A stretch of 64,000 bases of DNA from Eutreptiella sp. 'Long Island Sound 2002' (taxonomy: Eukaryota; Euglenozoa; Euglenophyceae; Eutreptiales; Eutreptiaceae), in the NCBI GenBank assembly GCA_964036045.1, contig OZ038383.1, positions 42,492,354-42,556,353 on the forward strand, written 5' to 3'. A program made the translations under genes and the position numbers. This document shows, one piece after another, positions 21,216 to 33,639 of this stretch (the first letter of the stretch is position 1; each line of letters opens with the position of its first letter). The notes under the pieces are model-generated. The model saw only the letters and a program-made list of their open reading frames with translations. It searched no databases and was not told where the DNA came from.

Positions 21216-21879
21216 GCAAACCACACGTGTTTTTTTGCCTATCTTCGGCGCCATCCAAAAATTCGTTGCAGAATGCAACGAGTACAACACTTGTGGATCA
21301 CCTTCGGGAGCGCACTTTGTGTGTGGTCTTGTGGTGTGGACTCCTACACAAGCGAACATGGACAACATGCACGACAAGCACCCCTCCGCTCCCCCCTGCT
21401 CCACCACCTCCACAGAAATTTAGTGAGTGCAGTGAATTTTTGTGAAGGCTGCCGCAGCTACCATGGCCACGCGTGGCCAATCACATCAATCGCGGGGCGC
21501 ACTCACGGAGCGCCGGGTTCCCAACCCCCCAGCCTGCCGCAATTCCCCTTGCCCCCTTCCCTCTGGACCCTCTGTCCACCATCTTCTCCACCCTCTGCCG
21601 TTGGCAGCGGGCCTGCCCCCTCTCTCTTGTCATGCCCCCCTCCCTCACGTCCCTCTGCCCTCCATCGTTGCTTCCCCTTCTTGCCACCACCAAGGTGGCC
21701 TCCCTTGCTCCCTGTTGTGGGTCACGGTCCCCCTTCCCCAACACAACCACCCACAAAAAAAAACCCATCATGAAAATTGAAAGTTGGGAAGAATGGGAGT
21801 CCATGCAACACAGGGGAACACCCCCCCCAAAATAAAAAAAAAGGGTGGAAAAATGGGGCATTGGAGAAAATGGGAGGCT

Positions 21880-22385
21880 GGGAAAAATATTCCATTGAGG
21901 TGGTGTACCCCCCCCCCTGTGGATTAATATTCCATTGAGGTGGTGTACCTCCCCCTCTAGATAAATATTCCACTGAAGTGGTGTACCCCCCCCCCCATGT
22001 GGATAAATATTCCACTGAGGTGGTGTACACCCCCCTCTGGATAAATATTCCACTGAGGTGGTGCACCCACCTGCTCTGGATAAATATTCCACTGAGGTGG
22101 TGTACCCCCCCCCCCCTCAGGATAAATATTCCACTGAGGTGGTGTACCCCCCTGCTCTAGATAAACATTCCACTGAGGTGGTGTACCCCGCCCCCTCTGG
22201 ATAAATATTCCACTGAGGTGGTGTACCCCCCTGCTCTAGATAAATATTCCACTGAGGTGGTGCACCCCCTTGCTCTGGATAAATATTCCACTGAGGTGGT
22301 GTACCCCCCCCCCCATGTGGATAAATGTTCCACTGAGGTGGTGTACACCCCCCGTCTGGATAAATATTCCACTCAAGTGATGTAC
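21880..22385. repeat. Minisatellite 1, 13 copies of about 40 bp
   Basis: Units carry ATAAATATTCCACTGAGGTG followed by GTGTACCC and a C run of variable length. Lengths vary with the C run. Frames through it encode repeats of DKYSTEVV on plus and QWNIYP on minus; these are products of the repeat. Confidence 0.95.
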
Positions 22386-22845
22386 CATGCGTCAATTCCT
22401 AGGGGTCTAGACCCCCAAAATAATTGAGGCGACCCTATGCGCCAATTCCTATGGGGGTCTAGACCCCCAAAAAAAATTGACGCAACCCTATGCGTCAATT
22501 CCTATGGGGGGTCTAGACCCCCAAAATAATTGACGCGACCCTATGCGCCAATTCCTATGGGGGTCTAGACCCCCAAAAATAATTGACGCAACCCTATGCG
22601 TCAATTCCTATGGGGGGTCTAGACCCCCAAAATAATTGAGGCCACCCTATGCGTCAATTCCTATGGGGGGTCTAGACCCCCAAAATAATTGACGCGACCC
22701 TATGCGCCAATCCTATGGGGGTCTAGACCCCCAAAATAATTGACGCCACCCTATGCGCCAATTCCTATGGGGGTCTAGACCCCCAAAATAATTGACGTGA
22801 CCCTATGCGCCAATTCCTATGGGCGTCTAGACCCCCATTCACGGA
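22386..22845. repeat. Minisatellite 2, 9 copies of about 53 bp with central palindrome
   Basis: Each unit holds the 16-bp palindrome GGGGGTCTAGACCCCC (or one G shorter) followed by AAAATAATTGACGC and CCTATGCGCCAATTCC. It begins directly where minisatellite 1 ends and passes straight into the next array at about 22838. Confidence 0.95.
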
Positions 22846-25800
22846 GGGGGGTAAACAATTCACGGAGGGGTAAAATAATTCACGGAGGGGGGTAAATAAT
22901 TCACGGAGGGGGGTAAACAATTCACGGAGGGGTAAAATAATTCACGGAGGGGGGTAAACAATTCACGGAGGGGTCAAATAAATCACGGAGGGGGGTAAAC
23001 AATTCACGGAGGGGTAAAATAATTCACGGAGGGGGGTAAACAATCCACGGAGGGGTAAAATAATTCACGGAGGGGGGTAAACAATTCACGGAGGGGTAAA
23101 ATAATTGACGGAGGGGGGTAAACAATTCACGGAGGGGTGAAATAATTCACGGAGGGGGGTAAACATTCACGGAGGGGTACAATAATTCACGGAGGGGGGT
23201 AAACAATTCACGGAGGGGTGAAATAATTCACGGAGGGGGGTAAATAATTCACGGAGGGGTACAATAATTCACGGAGGGGGGTAAATAATTCACGGAGGGG
23301 TACAATAATTCACGGAGGGGGGTAAACAATTCACGGAGGGGTGAAATAATTCACGGAGGGGGGTATATAATTCACGGAGGGGTAAAATAATTCACGGAGG
23401 GGGGTAATCAATTCACGGAGGGGTAAAAGAATTCACGGAGGGGGGTAAACAATTCACGGAGGGGTGAAATAATTCACGGAGGGGGGTAAACAGTTCGCGG
23501 AGGGGTAAAATAATTCACGGAGGGGGGTAAACAATTCACGGAGGGGTAAAATAATTCACGGAGGGGGGTAAACAATTCACGGAGGGGTAAAATAATTCAC
23601 GGAGGGGGGTAAATAATTCACGGAGGGGTACAATAATTCACGGAGGGGAGTAAATAATTCACGGAGGGGTGAAATAATTCACGGAGGGGGGTAAATGATG
23701 CACAGAGGGGTCAAATAATTCACGGAGGGGGGTAAACAATTCACGGAGGGGTCAAATCATTCACGGGGGGGGGTAAATAATTCACGGAGGGGTGAAATAA
23801 TTCACGGAGGGGGGTAAACAATTCACGGAGGGGTAAAAAAATTCACGGAGGGGGTAAACAATTCACGGAGGGGTCAAATAATTCACGGAGGGGGGTAAAC
23901 AATTCACGGAGGGGTCAAATAATTCACGGAGGGGGGTAAATAATTCACGGAGGGGTGAAATAATTCACGGAGGGGGGTAAACAATTCACGGAGGGGTAAA
24001 ATAATTCACGGAGGGGGGTAAACAATTCACGGAGGCGTCAAATAATTCACGGAGGGGGGTAAACAATCCACGGAGGGGTAAAATAATTCACGGAGGGGGG
24101 TAAACAATTCACGGAGGGGTAAAATAATTCACGGAGGGGGGTAAACAATTCACGGAGGGGTGAAATAATTCACGGAGGGGGGTAAACATTCACGGAGGGG
24201 TACAATAATTCACGGAGGGGGGTAAACAATTCACGGAGGGGTGAAATAATTCACGGAGGGGGGTAAATAATTCACGGAGGGGTACAATAATTCACGGAGG
24301 GGGGTAAATAATTCACGGAGGGGTACAATAATTCACGGAGGGGGGTAAACAATTCACGGAGGGGTGAAATAATTCACGGAGGGGGGTAAATAATTCACGG
24401 AGGGGTAAAATAATTCACGGAGGGGGGTAATCAATTCACGGAGGGGTAAAAGAATTCACGGAGGGGGGTAAACAATTCACGGAGGGGTGAAATAATTCAC
24501 GGAGGGGGGTAAACAGTTCGCGGAGGGGTAAAATAATTCACGGAGGGGGGTAAACAATTCACGGAGGGGTAAAATAATTCACGGAGGGGGGTAAACAATT
24601 CACGGAGGGGTAAAATAATTCACGGAGGGGGGTAAATAATTCACGGAGGGGTAAAATAATTCACGGAGGGGGGTAAACGATTCACGGAGGGGTGAAATAA
24701 TTCACGGAGGGGGGTAAATGATGCACAGAGGGGTCAAATAATTCACGGAGGGGGGTAAACAATTCACGGAGGGGTCAAATCATTCACGGGGGGGGGTAAA
24801 TAATTCACGGAGGGGTGAAATAATTCACGGAGGGGGGTAAACAATTCACGGAGGGGTAAAAAAATTCACGGAGGGGGTAAACAATTCACGGAGGGGTCAA
24901 ATAATTCACGGAGGGGGGTAAACAATTCACGGAGGGGTCAAATAATTCACGGAGGGGGGTAAATAATTCACGGAGGGGTGAAATAATTCACGGAGGGGGG
25001 TAAACAATTCACGGAGGGGTAAAATAATTCACGGAGGGGGGTAAACAATTCACGGAGGGGTAAAATAAATCACGGAGGGGGGTAAACAATTCACGGAGGG
25101 GTCAAAAAATTCACGGAGGGGGGTAAATAATTCACGGAGGGGTACAATAATTCACGGAGGGGGGTAAACAATTCACGGAGGGGTAAAATAATTCACGGAG
25201 GGGGGTAAACAGTTCACGGAGGGGTAAAATAATTCACGGAGGGGGGTAAATATTCACGGAGGGGTGAAATAATTCACGGAGGGGGGTAAATAATTCACAG
25301 AGGGGTAAAATAATTCACGGAGGGGTACAATAATTCACGGAGGGGTCAAATAATTCACGGAGGGGGGTAAATAATTCACGGAGGGGTGAAATAATTCACG
25401 GAGGGGGGTAAATAATTCACGGAGGGGTCAAATAATTCACGGAGGGGTAAATAATTCACGGAGGGGTGAAATAATTCACAGAGGGGGGTAAACGATTCAC
25501 GGAGGGGTACAATAATTCACGGGGGGGGGGGGAACAATTCACGGAGGGGTAAAATAATTCACGGAGGGGGGTAAACAATTCACGGAGGGGTGAAATAATT
25601 CAGGGAGGGGGGTAAACAATTCACGGAGGGGTACAATAATTCACGGAGGGGGGTAAATAATTCACGGAGGGGTGAAATAATTCACGGAGGGGGGTAAATA
25701 ATGCACAGAGGGGTCAAATAATTCACGGAGGGGGGTAAATAATTCACGGAGGGGTCAAATAATTCACGGAGGGGGGTAAATAATTCGCGGAGGGGAGAAA

Positions 25801-26294
25801 TAATTCACGGAGGGGGGTAAATAATTCACGCAGGGGTAAAATAATTCACGGAGGGGGGTAAACAATTCACGGAGGGGTGAAATAATTCACGGAGGGGGGT
25901 AAACAATTCACGGAGGGGTAAAATAATTCACGGAGGGGGGTAAACAGTTCACTGAGGGGTAGAATAATTCACGGAGGGGGGTAAACAATTCACGGAGGGG
26001 TAAAATAATTCACAGAGGGGGGTAAACAATTCACGGAGGGGTAAAATAATTCACGGAGGGGGGTAAATAATTCACGGGGGGGTGAAATAATTAACGGAGG
26101 GGGGTAAATGATTCACGGAGGGGTGAAATAATTCACGGAGGGCGGTGAACAATGCACAGAGGGGTCAAATAATTCACGGAGGGGGGTAAATAATTCACGG
26201 AGGGGTCGAATCATTCACGGAAGGGGGTAAATAATTCACGGAGGGGGGTAAACAATTCACGGAGGGGTAAAAAAATTCACGGAGGGGGGTAAAC
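22846..26294. repeat. Minisatellite 3, left arm: alternating 20/22-bp units
   Basis: The unit AATTCACGGAGGGG is followed alternately by a TAAAAT-like and a GGTAAAC-like spacer, giving a dimer of about 42 bp. Variants form a higher-order pattern: rare words such as CAGTTCGCGG (23491 and 24514) and GGTAATCAATTC recur about 1023 bp apart, so a block of this size was duplicated. No frame of interest. Confidence 0.97.
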
Positions 26295-27970
26295 GTTTGC
26301 AAAAGGCGGAGCACAAGAACACTGCACAGAACTTGGGAGGGCAGTACAAAGTATCACCAAGGCCGGTACCAATGCCGGCGATAGAAGCTGACCCCGCCCT
26401 CCAAGAGAGCCATGGCTGCCCGCCTGCAACGCGGACGGAGTCCCAGCACATAGCGGTCAACAGACGAGACTGACCCAACGCTAGAACCCGGGGATGAATC
26501 GGTCTCCCGCTCAGCACGTCAGACTGCCGCCACATGAGGCGGTGATCTTGCTGGCCCCAACCACACGCAACCATTTAACCCGTGAAGGGCGGGGTGCAGG
26601 TGCAACCCCCCCCCCCCAACTAAACTACACTTGGCTGGGGTCCGGTGGGCGGATGGCCGAACCCAGAAAAGGAGCGGCTGCCGTGGGTGGGTGGGCGGGT
26701 AAAGACAGAAAAACTGCCTAAGAAAGGAGGTGCAAACAAAAGTTGAAACGAGGTTCAACTAGTGTTTGCAAAAGGCGGAGCACAAGAACACTGCACAGAA
26801 CTTGGGTATTCATTCTCCGCCGCAACCCTCCCTGCCCCCCCCCCCCCGGCCCCAGCCACGTACTGGTGCCATCAGGAACCCGCTGGCCATAGCAGAGAAC
26901 CCGAGGGGTGGAAACTGAGTTCTAATCCCCCTCCGAAACACCAACCAACGCAGAAAACTCCCCATGGGCCTTAGGGCCGCCACTGCAGTTTGCACAAGCA
27001 GAGCACAAGAAAACTGCACAGAACCCCCCCCCCCCCCCACAGCAACCGCTGGTCCCGCCAACGTGCACAGCTGTCCCGTGTCTACCCAGGACCCCGCTCA
27101 TGGGCAGGGACCAACGGCTGAAGGGGAGTGGAAGCAGGGGCCGCGCCGGGCTCTTTGCCCACTTCAGCAGGAGTGCACCCGGCGGCCTCCACTCATGAGC
27201 CTATCAGTAATAGTCCACAGGCCTGGCAAGACTGGACGTAGGGCCATATTCAGCTTACGGGCAGGTCCTTGGGACAGGCGGTTTGCCTCCGCCTGGGCAC
27301 AAAGGCCTTGGCTCACTGGGCAGCGAATAGGGCGACCTCCTCTGCAGTCCTCACAGCCTTCACCCGTGACGACGGCCTGCACATAGTTGCCGAACATGGA
27401 GAACAAGGCCAATCAGCTGCCAGAACTGGTGGTCTGGGGGCCAGTGCTGCTCAATCCGCTGCCGCCAGAACTGTGTCCTGGAGGCCAGTGCGGCTCAAAC
27501 CGCGGCCGCCAGCACTGGTGGTCTGGAGGCCAGTGCTGCTCAAACCGCTGCCGCCATAACTAGTGGTCTGGAGGTCAGTGCTGGTCAAACCGCTGCTGCC
27601 AAAATTGGTGGTCTGGAGGCCAGAGCTGCTCGAACCGCTGCCGCCACGAATGGTGGCCTCGAGGCCATTGCTGCTCAAACCGCTGCTGCCAAAATTGGTG
27701 GCCTTGAGGCCAGTGCTGCTCAAACCGCTGCCGCCAGAACTGGTGGTCTGGAGGCCAGTGCTGCTCAAACCGCTGCCGCCAGAACTGGTGGTCTGGAGGC
27801 CAGTGCTGCTCGTACCGCTGCCGCCAGAAATGGTGGTCTGGAGGTCAGTGCCGCTCAAACCGCTGCCTGCCCTAAGGCCCATGGTGGGGAGTCATATGTC
27901 CCCCTAAAAAGACAGAAAAACTGCCTAAGAAAGGAGGTGCAAACAAAAGTTGAAACGAGGTTCAACTAGT
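26295..27970. mobile_element. Composite insertion in the minisatellite, two head-to-tail units
   Basis: Unit 1 (26295-26763, 469 bp) and unit 2 (26764-27970, 1207 bp) share their starts (GTTTGCAAAAGGCGGAGCAC, continuing AAGAACACTGCACAGAACTT) and their last about 65 bp (GACAGAAAAACTGCCTAAG to GGTTCAACTAGT). Interiors differ. A third, diverged start lies at 26988. The flanks GGTAAAC and GATTCACGG join as found uninterrupted at about 29034-29046, an empty site. Little or no target duplication is present. Termini are not inverted repeats. The unit starts with GT and ends CTAGT. There is no recombinase or transposase frame, so it is non-autonomous or of another nature. Confidence 0.75.
27415..27875. 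repeat. 45-bp coding-phase minisatellite inside the insertion
   Basis: About ten units of CTGGTGGTCTGGAGGCCAGT then GCTGCTCAAACCGCTGCCGC. As 45 is divisible by three, all frames stay open, giving LVVWRPVLLKPLPPE repeats on plus and SSTGLQTTSSGGSGL repeats on minus. No start context or family match supports a gene on either strand. Confidence 0.85.
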
Positions 27971-30900
27971 GATTCACGGAGGGGTAAAATAATTCACGGA
28001 GGGGGGTAAATAATTCACGGAGGGGTGAAATAATTCACGGAGGGGGGTAAACAATTCACGGAGGGGTGAAATAATTCACGGAGGGGGGTAAACAATTCAC
28101 GGAGGGGTAAAAAAATTCACGGAGGGGGGTAAATAATTCACGGAGGGGTCAAATAATTCACGGAGGGGGGTAAATAATTCGCGGGGGGGGGGGGGTAAAT
28201 AATTCACGGAGGGGGGTAAATAATTCACGGAGGGGTAAAATAATTCACGGAGGGGTACAATAATTCACGGAGGGGTAAATAATTCACGGAGGGGTGAAAT
28301 AATTCACAGAGGGGGGTAAACGATTCACGGAGGGGTACAATAATTCACGGGGGGGGGTAAACAATTCACGGAGGGGTAAAATAATTCACGGAGGGGGGTA
28401 AACAATTCACGGAGGGGTGAAATAATTCACGGAGGGGGGTAAACAATTCACGGAGGGGTACAATAATTCACGGAGGGGGGTAAATAATTCACGGAGGGGT
28501 GAAATAATTCACGGAGGGGGGTAAATAATGCACAGAGGGGTCAAATGATTCACGGAGGGGGGTAAATAATTCACGGAGGGGTCAAATAATTCACGGAGGG
28601 GGGTAAATAATTCGCGGAGGGGTGAAATAATTCACGGAGGGGGGTAAATAATTCACGGAGGGGTAAAATAATTCACGGAGGGGGGTAAACAATTCACGGA
28701 GGGGTGAAAGAATTCACGGAGGGGGGTAAACAATTCACGGAGGGGTAAAATAATTCACGGAGGGGGGTAAACAATTCACGGAGGGGTAAAATAATTCACG
28801 GAGGGGGGTAAATAATTCACGGAGGGGTGAAATAATTAACGGAGGGGGGTAAATAATTCACGGAGGGGTGAAATAATTCACGGAGGGGGGTAAACAATGC
28901 ACAGAGGGGTCAAACAATTCACGGAGGGGGGTAAATAATTCACGGAGGGGTCGAATCATTCACGGAGGGGGGTAAATAATTCACGGAGGGGGGCAAACAA
29001 TTCACGGAGGGGTAAAATAATTCACGGAGGGGGGTAAACGATTCACGGAGGGGTAAAATAATTCACGGAGGGGGGTAAAAAATTCACGGAGGGGTGAAAT
29101 AATTCACGGAGGGGGGTAAACAATTCACGGAGGGGTGAAATAATTCACGGAGGGGGGTAAACAATTCACGGAGGGGTAAAATAATTCACGGAGGGGGGTA
29201 AATAATTCACGGAGGGGTCAAATAATTCACGGAGGGGGGTAAATAATTCACGGAGGGGTACAATAATTCACGGAGGGGGGTAAATAATTCAGGGAGGGGT
29301 AAAATAAATCACGGAGGGGGGTAAAGAATTCACGGAGGGGTAAAATGATTCACGGAGGGGGGTAAACAATTCACGGAGGGGTAAAATAATTCACGGAGGA
29401 GGGTAAATAATTCACGGAGGTGTCAAATAATTCACGGAGGGGGTAAATAATTCACGGAGGGGTAGAATAATTCACGCAGGGGAGTAAATAATTCACGGAG
29501 GGGTCAAATAATTCACGGAGGGGGGTAAATAATTCACGGAGGGGTGAAATAATTCACGGAGGGGGGTAAATAATTCACGGAGGGGTACAATAATTCACGG
29601 AGGGGGGTAAATAATTCACGGAGGGGTAAAATAATTCACGGAGGGGGGTAAATAATTCACGGAGGGGTGAAATAATTCACGGAGGGGGGTAAACAATTCA
29701 CGGAGGGGTGAAATAATTCACGGAGGGGGGTAAACAATTCACGGAGGGGTAAAATAATTCACGGAGGGGTAAAATAATTCACGGAGGGGTCAAATAATTC
29801 ACGGAGGGGGGTAAATAATTCACGGAGGGGTGAAATAATTCACGGAGGGGGGTAAATAATTCACGGAGGGGTAAAATAATTCACGGAGGGGGGTAAACAA
29901 TTCACGGAGGGGTGAAATAATTCTCGGAGGGGGGTAAATAATTCATAGAGGGGTGAAATAATCCACGGAGGGGGGTAAATAATTCACGGAGGGGTGAAAT
30001 AATTCACGGAGGGGGGTAAACAATTCACGGAGGGGTAAAATAATTCACGGAGGGGGGTAAATAATTCACGGAGGGGTCAAATAATTCACGGAGGGGGGTA
30101 AATAATTCACGGAGGGGTACAATAATTCACGGAGGGGGGTAAATAATTCAGGGAGGGGTAAAATAAATCACGGAGGGGGGTAAATAATTCACGGAGGGGT
30201 AAAATGATTCACGGAGGGGGGTAAACAATTCACGGAGGGGTAAAATAATTCACGGAGGAGGGTAAATAATTCACGGAGGTGTCAAATAATTCACGGAGGG
30301 GGTAAATAATTCACGGAGGGGTAGAATAATTCACGCAGGGGAGTAAATAATTCACGGAGGGGTCAAATAATTCACGGAGGGGGGTAAATAATTCACGGAG
30401 GGGTGAAATAATTCACGGAGGGGGGTAAATAATTCACGGAGGGGTACAATAATTCAAGGAGGGGGGTAAATAATTCACGGAGGGGTAAAATAATTCACGG
30501 AGGGGGGTAAATAATTCACGGAGGGGTGAAATAATTCACGGAGGGGGGTAAACAATTCACGGAGGGGTGAAATAATTCACGGAGGGGGGTAAACAATTCA
30601 CGGAGGGGTAAAATAATTCACGGAGGGGTAAAATAATTCACGGAGGGGTCAAATAATTCACGGAGGGGGGTAAATAATTCACGGAGGGGTGAAATAATTC
30701 ACGGAGGGGGGTAAATAATTCACGGAGGGGTAAAATAATTCACGGAGGGGGGTAAACAATTCACGGAGGGGTGAAATAATTCTCGGAGGGGGGTAAATAA
30801 TTCATAGAGGGGTGAAATAATCCACGGAGGGGGGTAAATAATTCACGGAGGGGTCAAATAATTCACGGAGGGGGGTAAACAATTCACGGAGGGGTAAAAT

Positions 30901-32505
30901 AATTCACGGAGGGGGGTAAATAATTCACGGAGGGGTAAAATAATTCACGGAGGCGGGTAAATAATTCACGAAGGGGTAAAATAATTCACGGAGGGGGGTA
31001 AACAATTCACGGAGGGGTCAAATAATTCACGGAGGGGGGTAAATAATTCACGGAGGGGTACAATAATTCACGGAGGGGGGTAAATAATTCACGGAGGGGT
31101 ACAATAATTCACGGAGGGGGGTAAATAAATCACGGAGGGGCAAAATAATTCACGGAGGGGTCAAATAATTCAGGGAGGGGGGTAAATAATTCACGGAGGG
31201 GTGAAATAATTCACGGAGGGGGGTAAACAATTCACGGAGGGGTAAAATAATTCAGGGAGGGGGGTAAACAATTCACGGAGGGGTCAAATCATTCACGGAG
31301 GGGGGTAAATAATTCACGGAGGGGTAAAATAATTCACGGAGGGGGGTAAATAATTCACGGAGGGGTGAAATAATTCACGGAGGGGGGTAAACAATTCACG
31401 GAGGGGTCAAATAATTCACGGAGGGGGGTAAAAAATTCACGGAGGGGTAGAATAATTCACGCAGGGGGGTAAATGATTCATGGAGGGGTACAATAATTCA
31501 CGGAGGGGGGTAAATAATTCACGGAGGGGTCAAATCATTCACGGAGGGGGGTAAATAATTCACGGAGGAGTGAAATAATTCACGGAGGGGGGTAAACAAT
31601 TCACGGAGGGGTAAAATAATTCACGGAGGGGGGTAAACAATTCACGGAGGGGTCAAATAATTCACGGAGGGGGGTAAATAATTCACGGAGGGGTGAAATA
31701 ATTCACGGAGGGGGGTAAATAATTCACGGAGGGGTCAAATAATTCACGGAGGGGGGTAAATAATCCACGGAGGGGTAAAATAATTCACGGAGGGGGGTAA
31801 AATAATTCACGGAGGGGTAAAATAATTCACGGAGGGGGGTAAATAATTCACGGAGGGGTGAAATAATTCACGGAGGGGGGTAAATAATTCACGGAGGGGT
31901 GAAATAATTCACGGAGGGGGGTAAACAATTCACGGAGGGGTGAAATAATTCACGGAGGGAGGTAAACAATTCACGGAGGGGTAAAATAATTCACGGAGGG
32001 GGGTAAATAATTCACGGAGGGGTAAAATAATTCACGGAGGGGTAAAATAATTCACGGAGGGGGGTAAATAATTCACGGAGGGGTAAAATAATTCACGGAG
32101 GGGGGTAAACAATTCACGGAGGGGTAAAATAATTCACGGAGGAGGGTAAATAATTCACGGAGGGGTAAAATAATTCAGGGAGGGGGGTAAATAATTCACG
32201 GAGGGGTCAAATAATTCACGGAGGGGGGTAAATAATTCACGGAGGGGTAAAATAATTCACGGAGGGGGGTAAATAATTCACGGAGGGGTAAATAATTCAC
32301 GGAGGGGGGTAAACAATTCACGGAGGGGTAAAATAATTCACGGAGGGGGGTAAATAATTCACGGAGGGGTAAAATAATTCACGGAGGCCGGTAAATAATT
32401 CACGGAGCGGTAAAATAATTCACGGAGGGGGGTAAATAATTCACGGAGGGGTAAAAAAATTCACGGAGGGGGGTAAATAATTCACGGAGGGGTAAAATAA
32501 TTCAA
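27971..32505. repeat. Minisatellite 3, right arm
   Basis: Same 20/22-bp units as the left arm. Rare variants show two large copy events: words TTCAGGGAGG, AAAATGATTC, CACGCAGGGG and TTCTCGG recur exactly 859 bp apart (for example 29921 and 30780). A block with GGTAAACGATTC and a G run at about 28318-28345 repeats one from the left arm at about 25491, some 2.8 kb away. Confidence 0.97.
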
Positions 32506-33105
32506 ATGACATTCAGATTGTGCGCGAAGGCTCAAACTAGACTCAGAGCACGCGCCACCACTCAAATGACACTCACAACACACGCCCACACTCAAATGAC
32601 AGTCACAGCACGCGCGAACGCTCAACTTTTGGTCACAGCACGCGCGAACACTAAAATGACACTCACAGCACGCGTCCACACTCAAATTAAACTCATAGCA
32701 CGCGTCGACACTCAAATGACACTCACAGCACGCGCGAACACTCAAATGACACTCACAGAACGGGCCGACACTCAAATGCCACTCATACCACGCGCGAACA
32801 CCCAAATGACACTCACAGCACGCGCGAACACTCAAATGACACTCACAGCACGCGCAAACCCTGAAATTACACTCACAGCACGCGCCGAGACTCAAATGAC
32901 ACTCAAAGCACACGCGAACAGTCAAATGACACTCACAGAACGGGCCGACACTCAAATTCCACTCATAGCACGCGCGAACACTCAAATGACACTAACAGCA
33001 CACGCCGACACTCAAATTACATCCACAGCACGCGCGGACACTCAAATCAAACTCACAGCACGCGCCAACGCTCAAATTACACTCACAGCATGCCGAACAC
33101 TCAAT
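32506..33105. repeat. Minisatellite 4, about 20 copies of 30 bp
   Basis: Units of CACGCGCGAACACTCAAATG then ACACTCACAG. Thirty bases keep all frames open, which gives Cys/His-rich decapeptide repeats (SVRACCECHL) on the minus strand and TLTARANTQM on plus. No start or neighbouring gene supports expression. Confidence 0.95.
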
Positions 33106-33141
33106 TGGTGTTGGGGGCTAACCTGTGAAGCGTGGAACAAG

Positions 33142-33162
33142 CTACGAGCCGAAGGCTCGTAG
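33142..33162. repeat. Perfect 9-bp stem hairpin
   Basis: CTACGAGCC, loop GAA, GGCTCGTAG. It lies just right of minisatellite 4. Strong as DNA or RNA; function unknown. The interval 33163-33537 has no recognised gene, although minus frames here are relatively long. Confidence 0.8.
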
Positions 33163-33537
33163 ACACTGGGCTAACTGGTGGACATACCAGGAACCACCAG
33201 CTAGCGCTTGGAAGGGAGGACCGCGAGCACCACGTAAAAGAAAATTTGACGCACTGTGACGCAACGTGAGTACGTGTCGTTCATGGCGAAGTCGTTCTTC
33301 ATCTTCTTCTGTGCTTCCCCATTTGTTTGGTGTGATCTGCGCCCTTTTTGCTGGGCGAAAAATTGCGCAGACAGCGAAGTGCACCAATCACCCTGCCCTA
33401 CACCACCTGAAACGTTCACATGCAGGCACTGTTTCGGGCTGAGGAACCTAACCACCCTCGCCGTATTATATGGGTCTTCGAGTGGAAAATAGAAGCTGTC
33501 CCGAAACAGGTCCTTCCAAGCAAGCAAGCTTAAGGAA

Positions 33538-33571
33538 CTCCGCCCGTTCTCTTATAGAACGTAGGGCGGAG
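33538..33571. repeat. Two-part hairpin
   Basis: Outer stem CTCCGCCC with GGGCGGAG and inner stem GTTCT with AGAAC around loop CTTAT, with a GTA bulge on the 3-prime side. The nested pairing is what a structured RNA would show, but there is no promoter or terminator context. Confidence 0.7.
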
Positions 33572-33639
33572 CCCCTGGGTAACCTAAACAAGGGTTTACC
33601 GAGCGCACCACGCGTGGCCTACCCTTTAATGTGTCATGT

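Noticed and set aside
27451-27907. Repeat proteins encoded by the 45-bp minisatellite on both strands
   Set aside because: Any repeat with a length divisible by three stays open in all frames; no start or family supports them.
22846-33105. CRISPR array
   Set aside because: There are no unique spacers of constant length, no leader and no cas genes, and the host is a eukaryote. The repeats are minisatellites.
32482-33162. Cys-rich repeat protein (minus) and Thr/Ala repeat protein (plus)
   Set aside because: Products of the 30-bp minisatellite, not of a gene.
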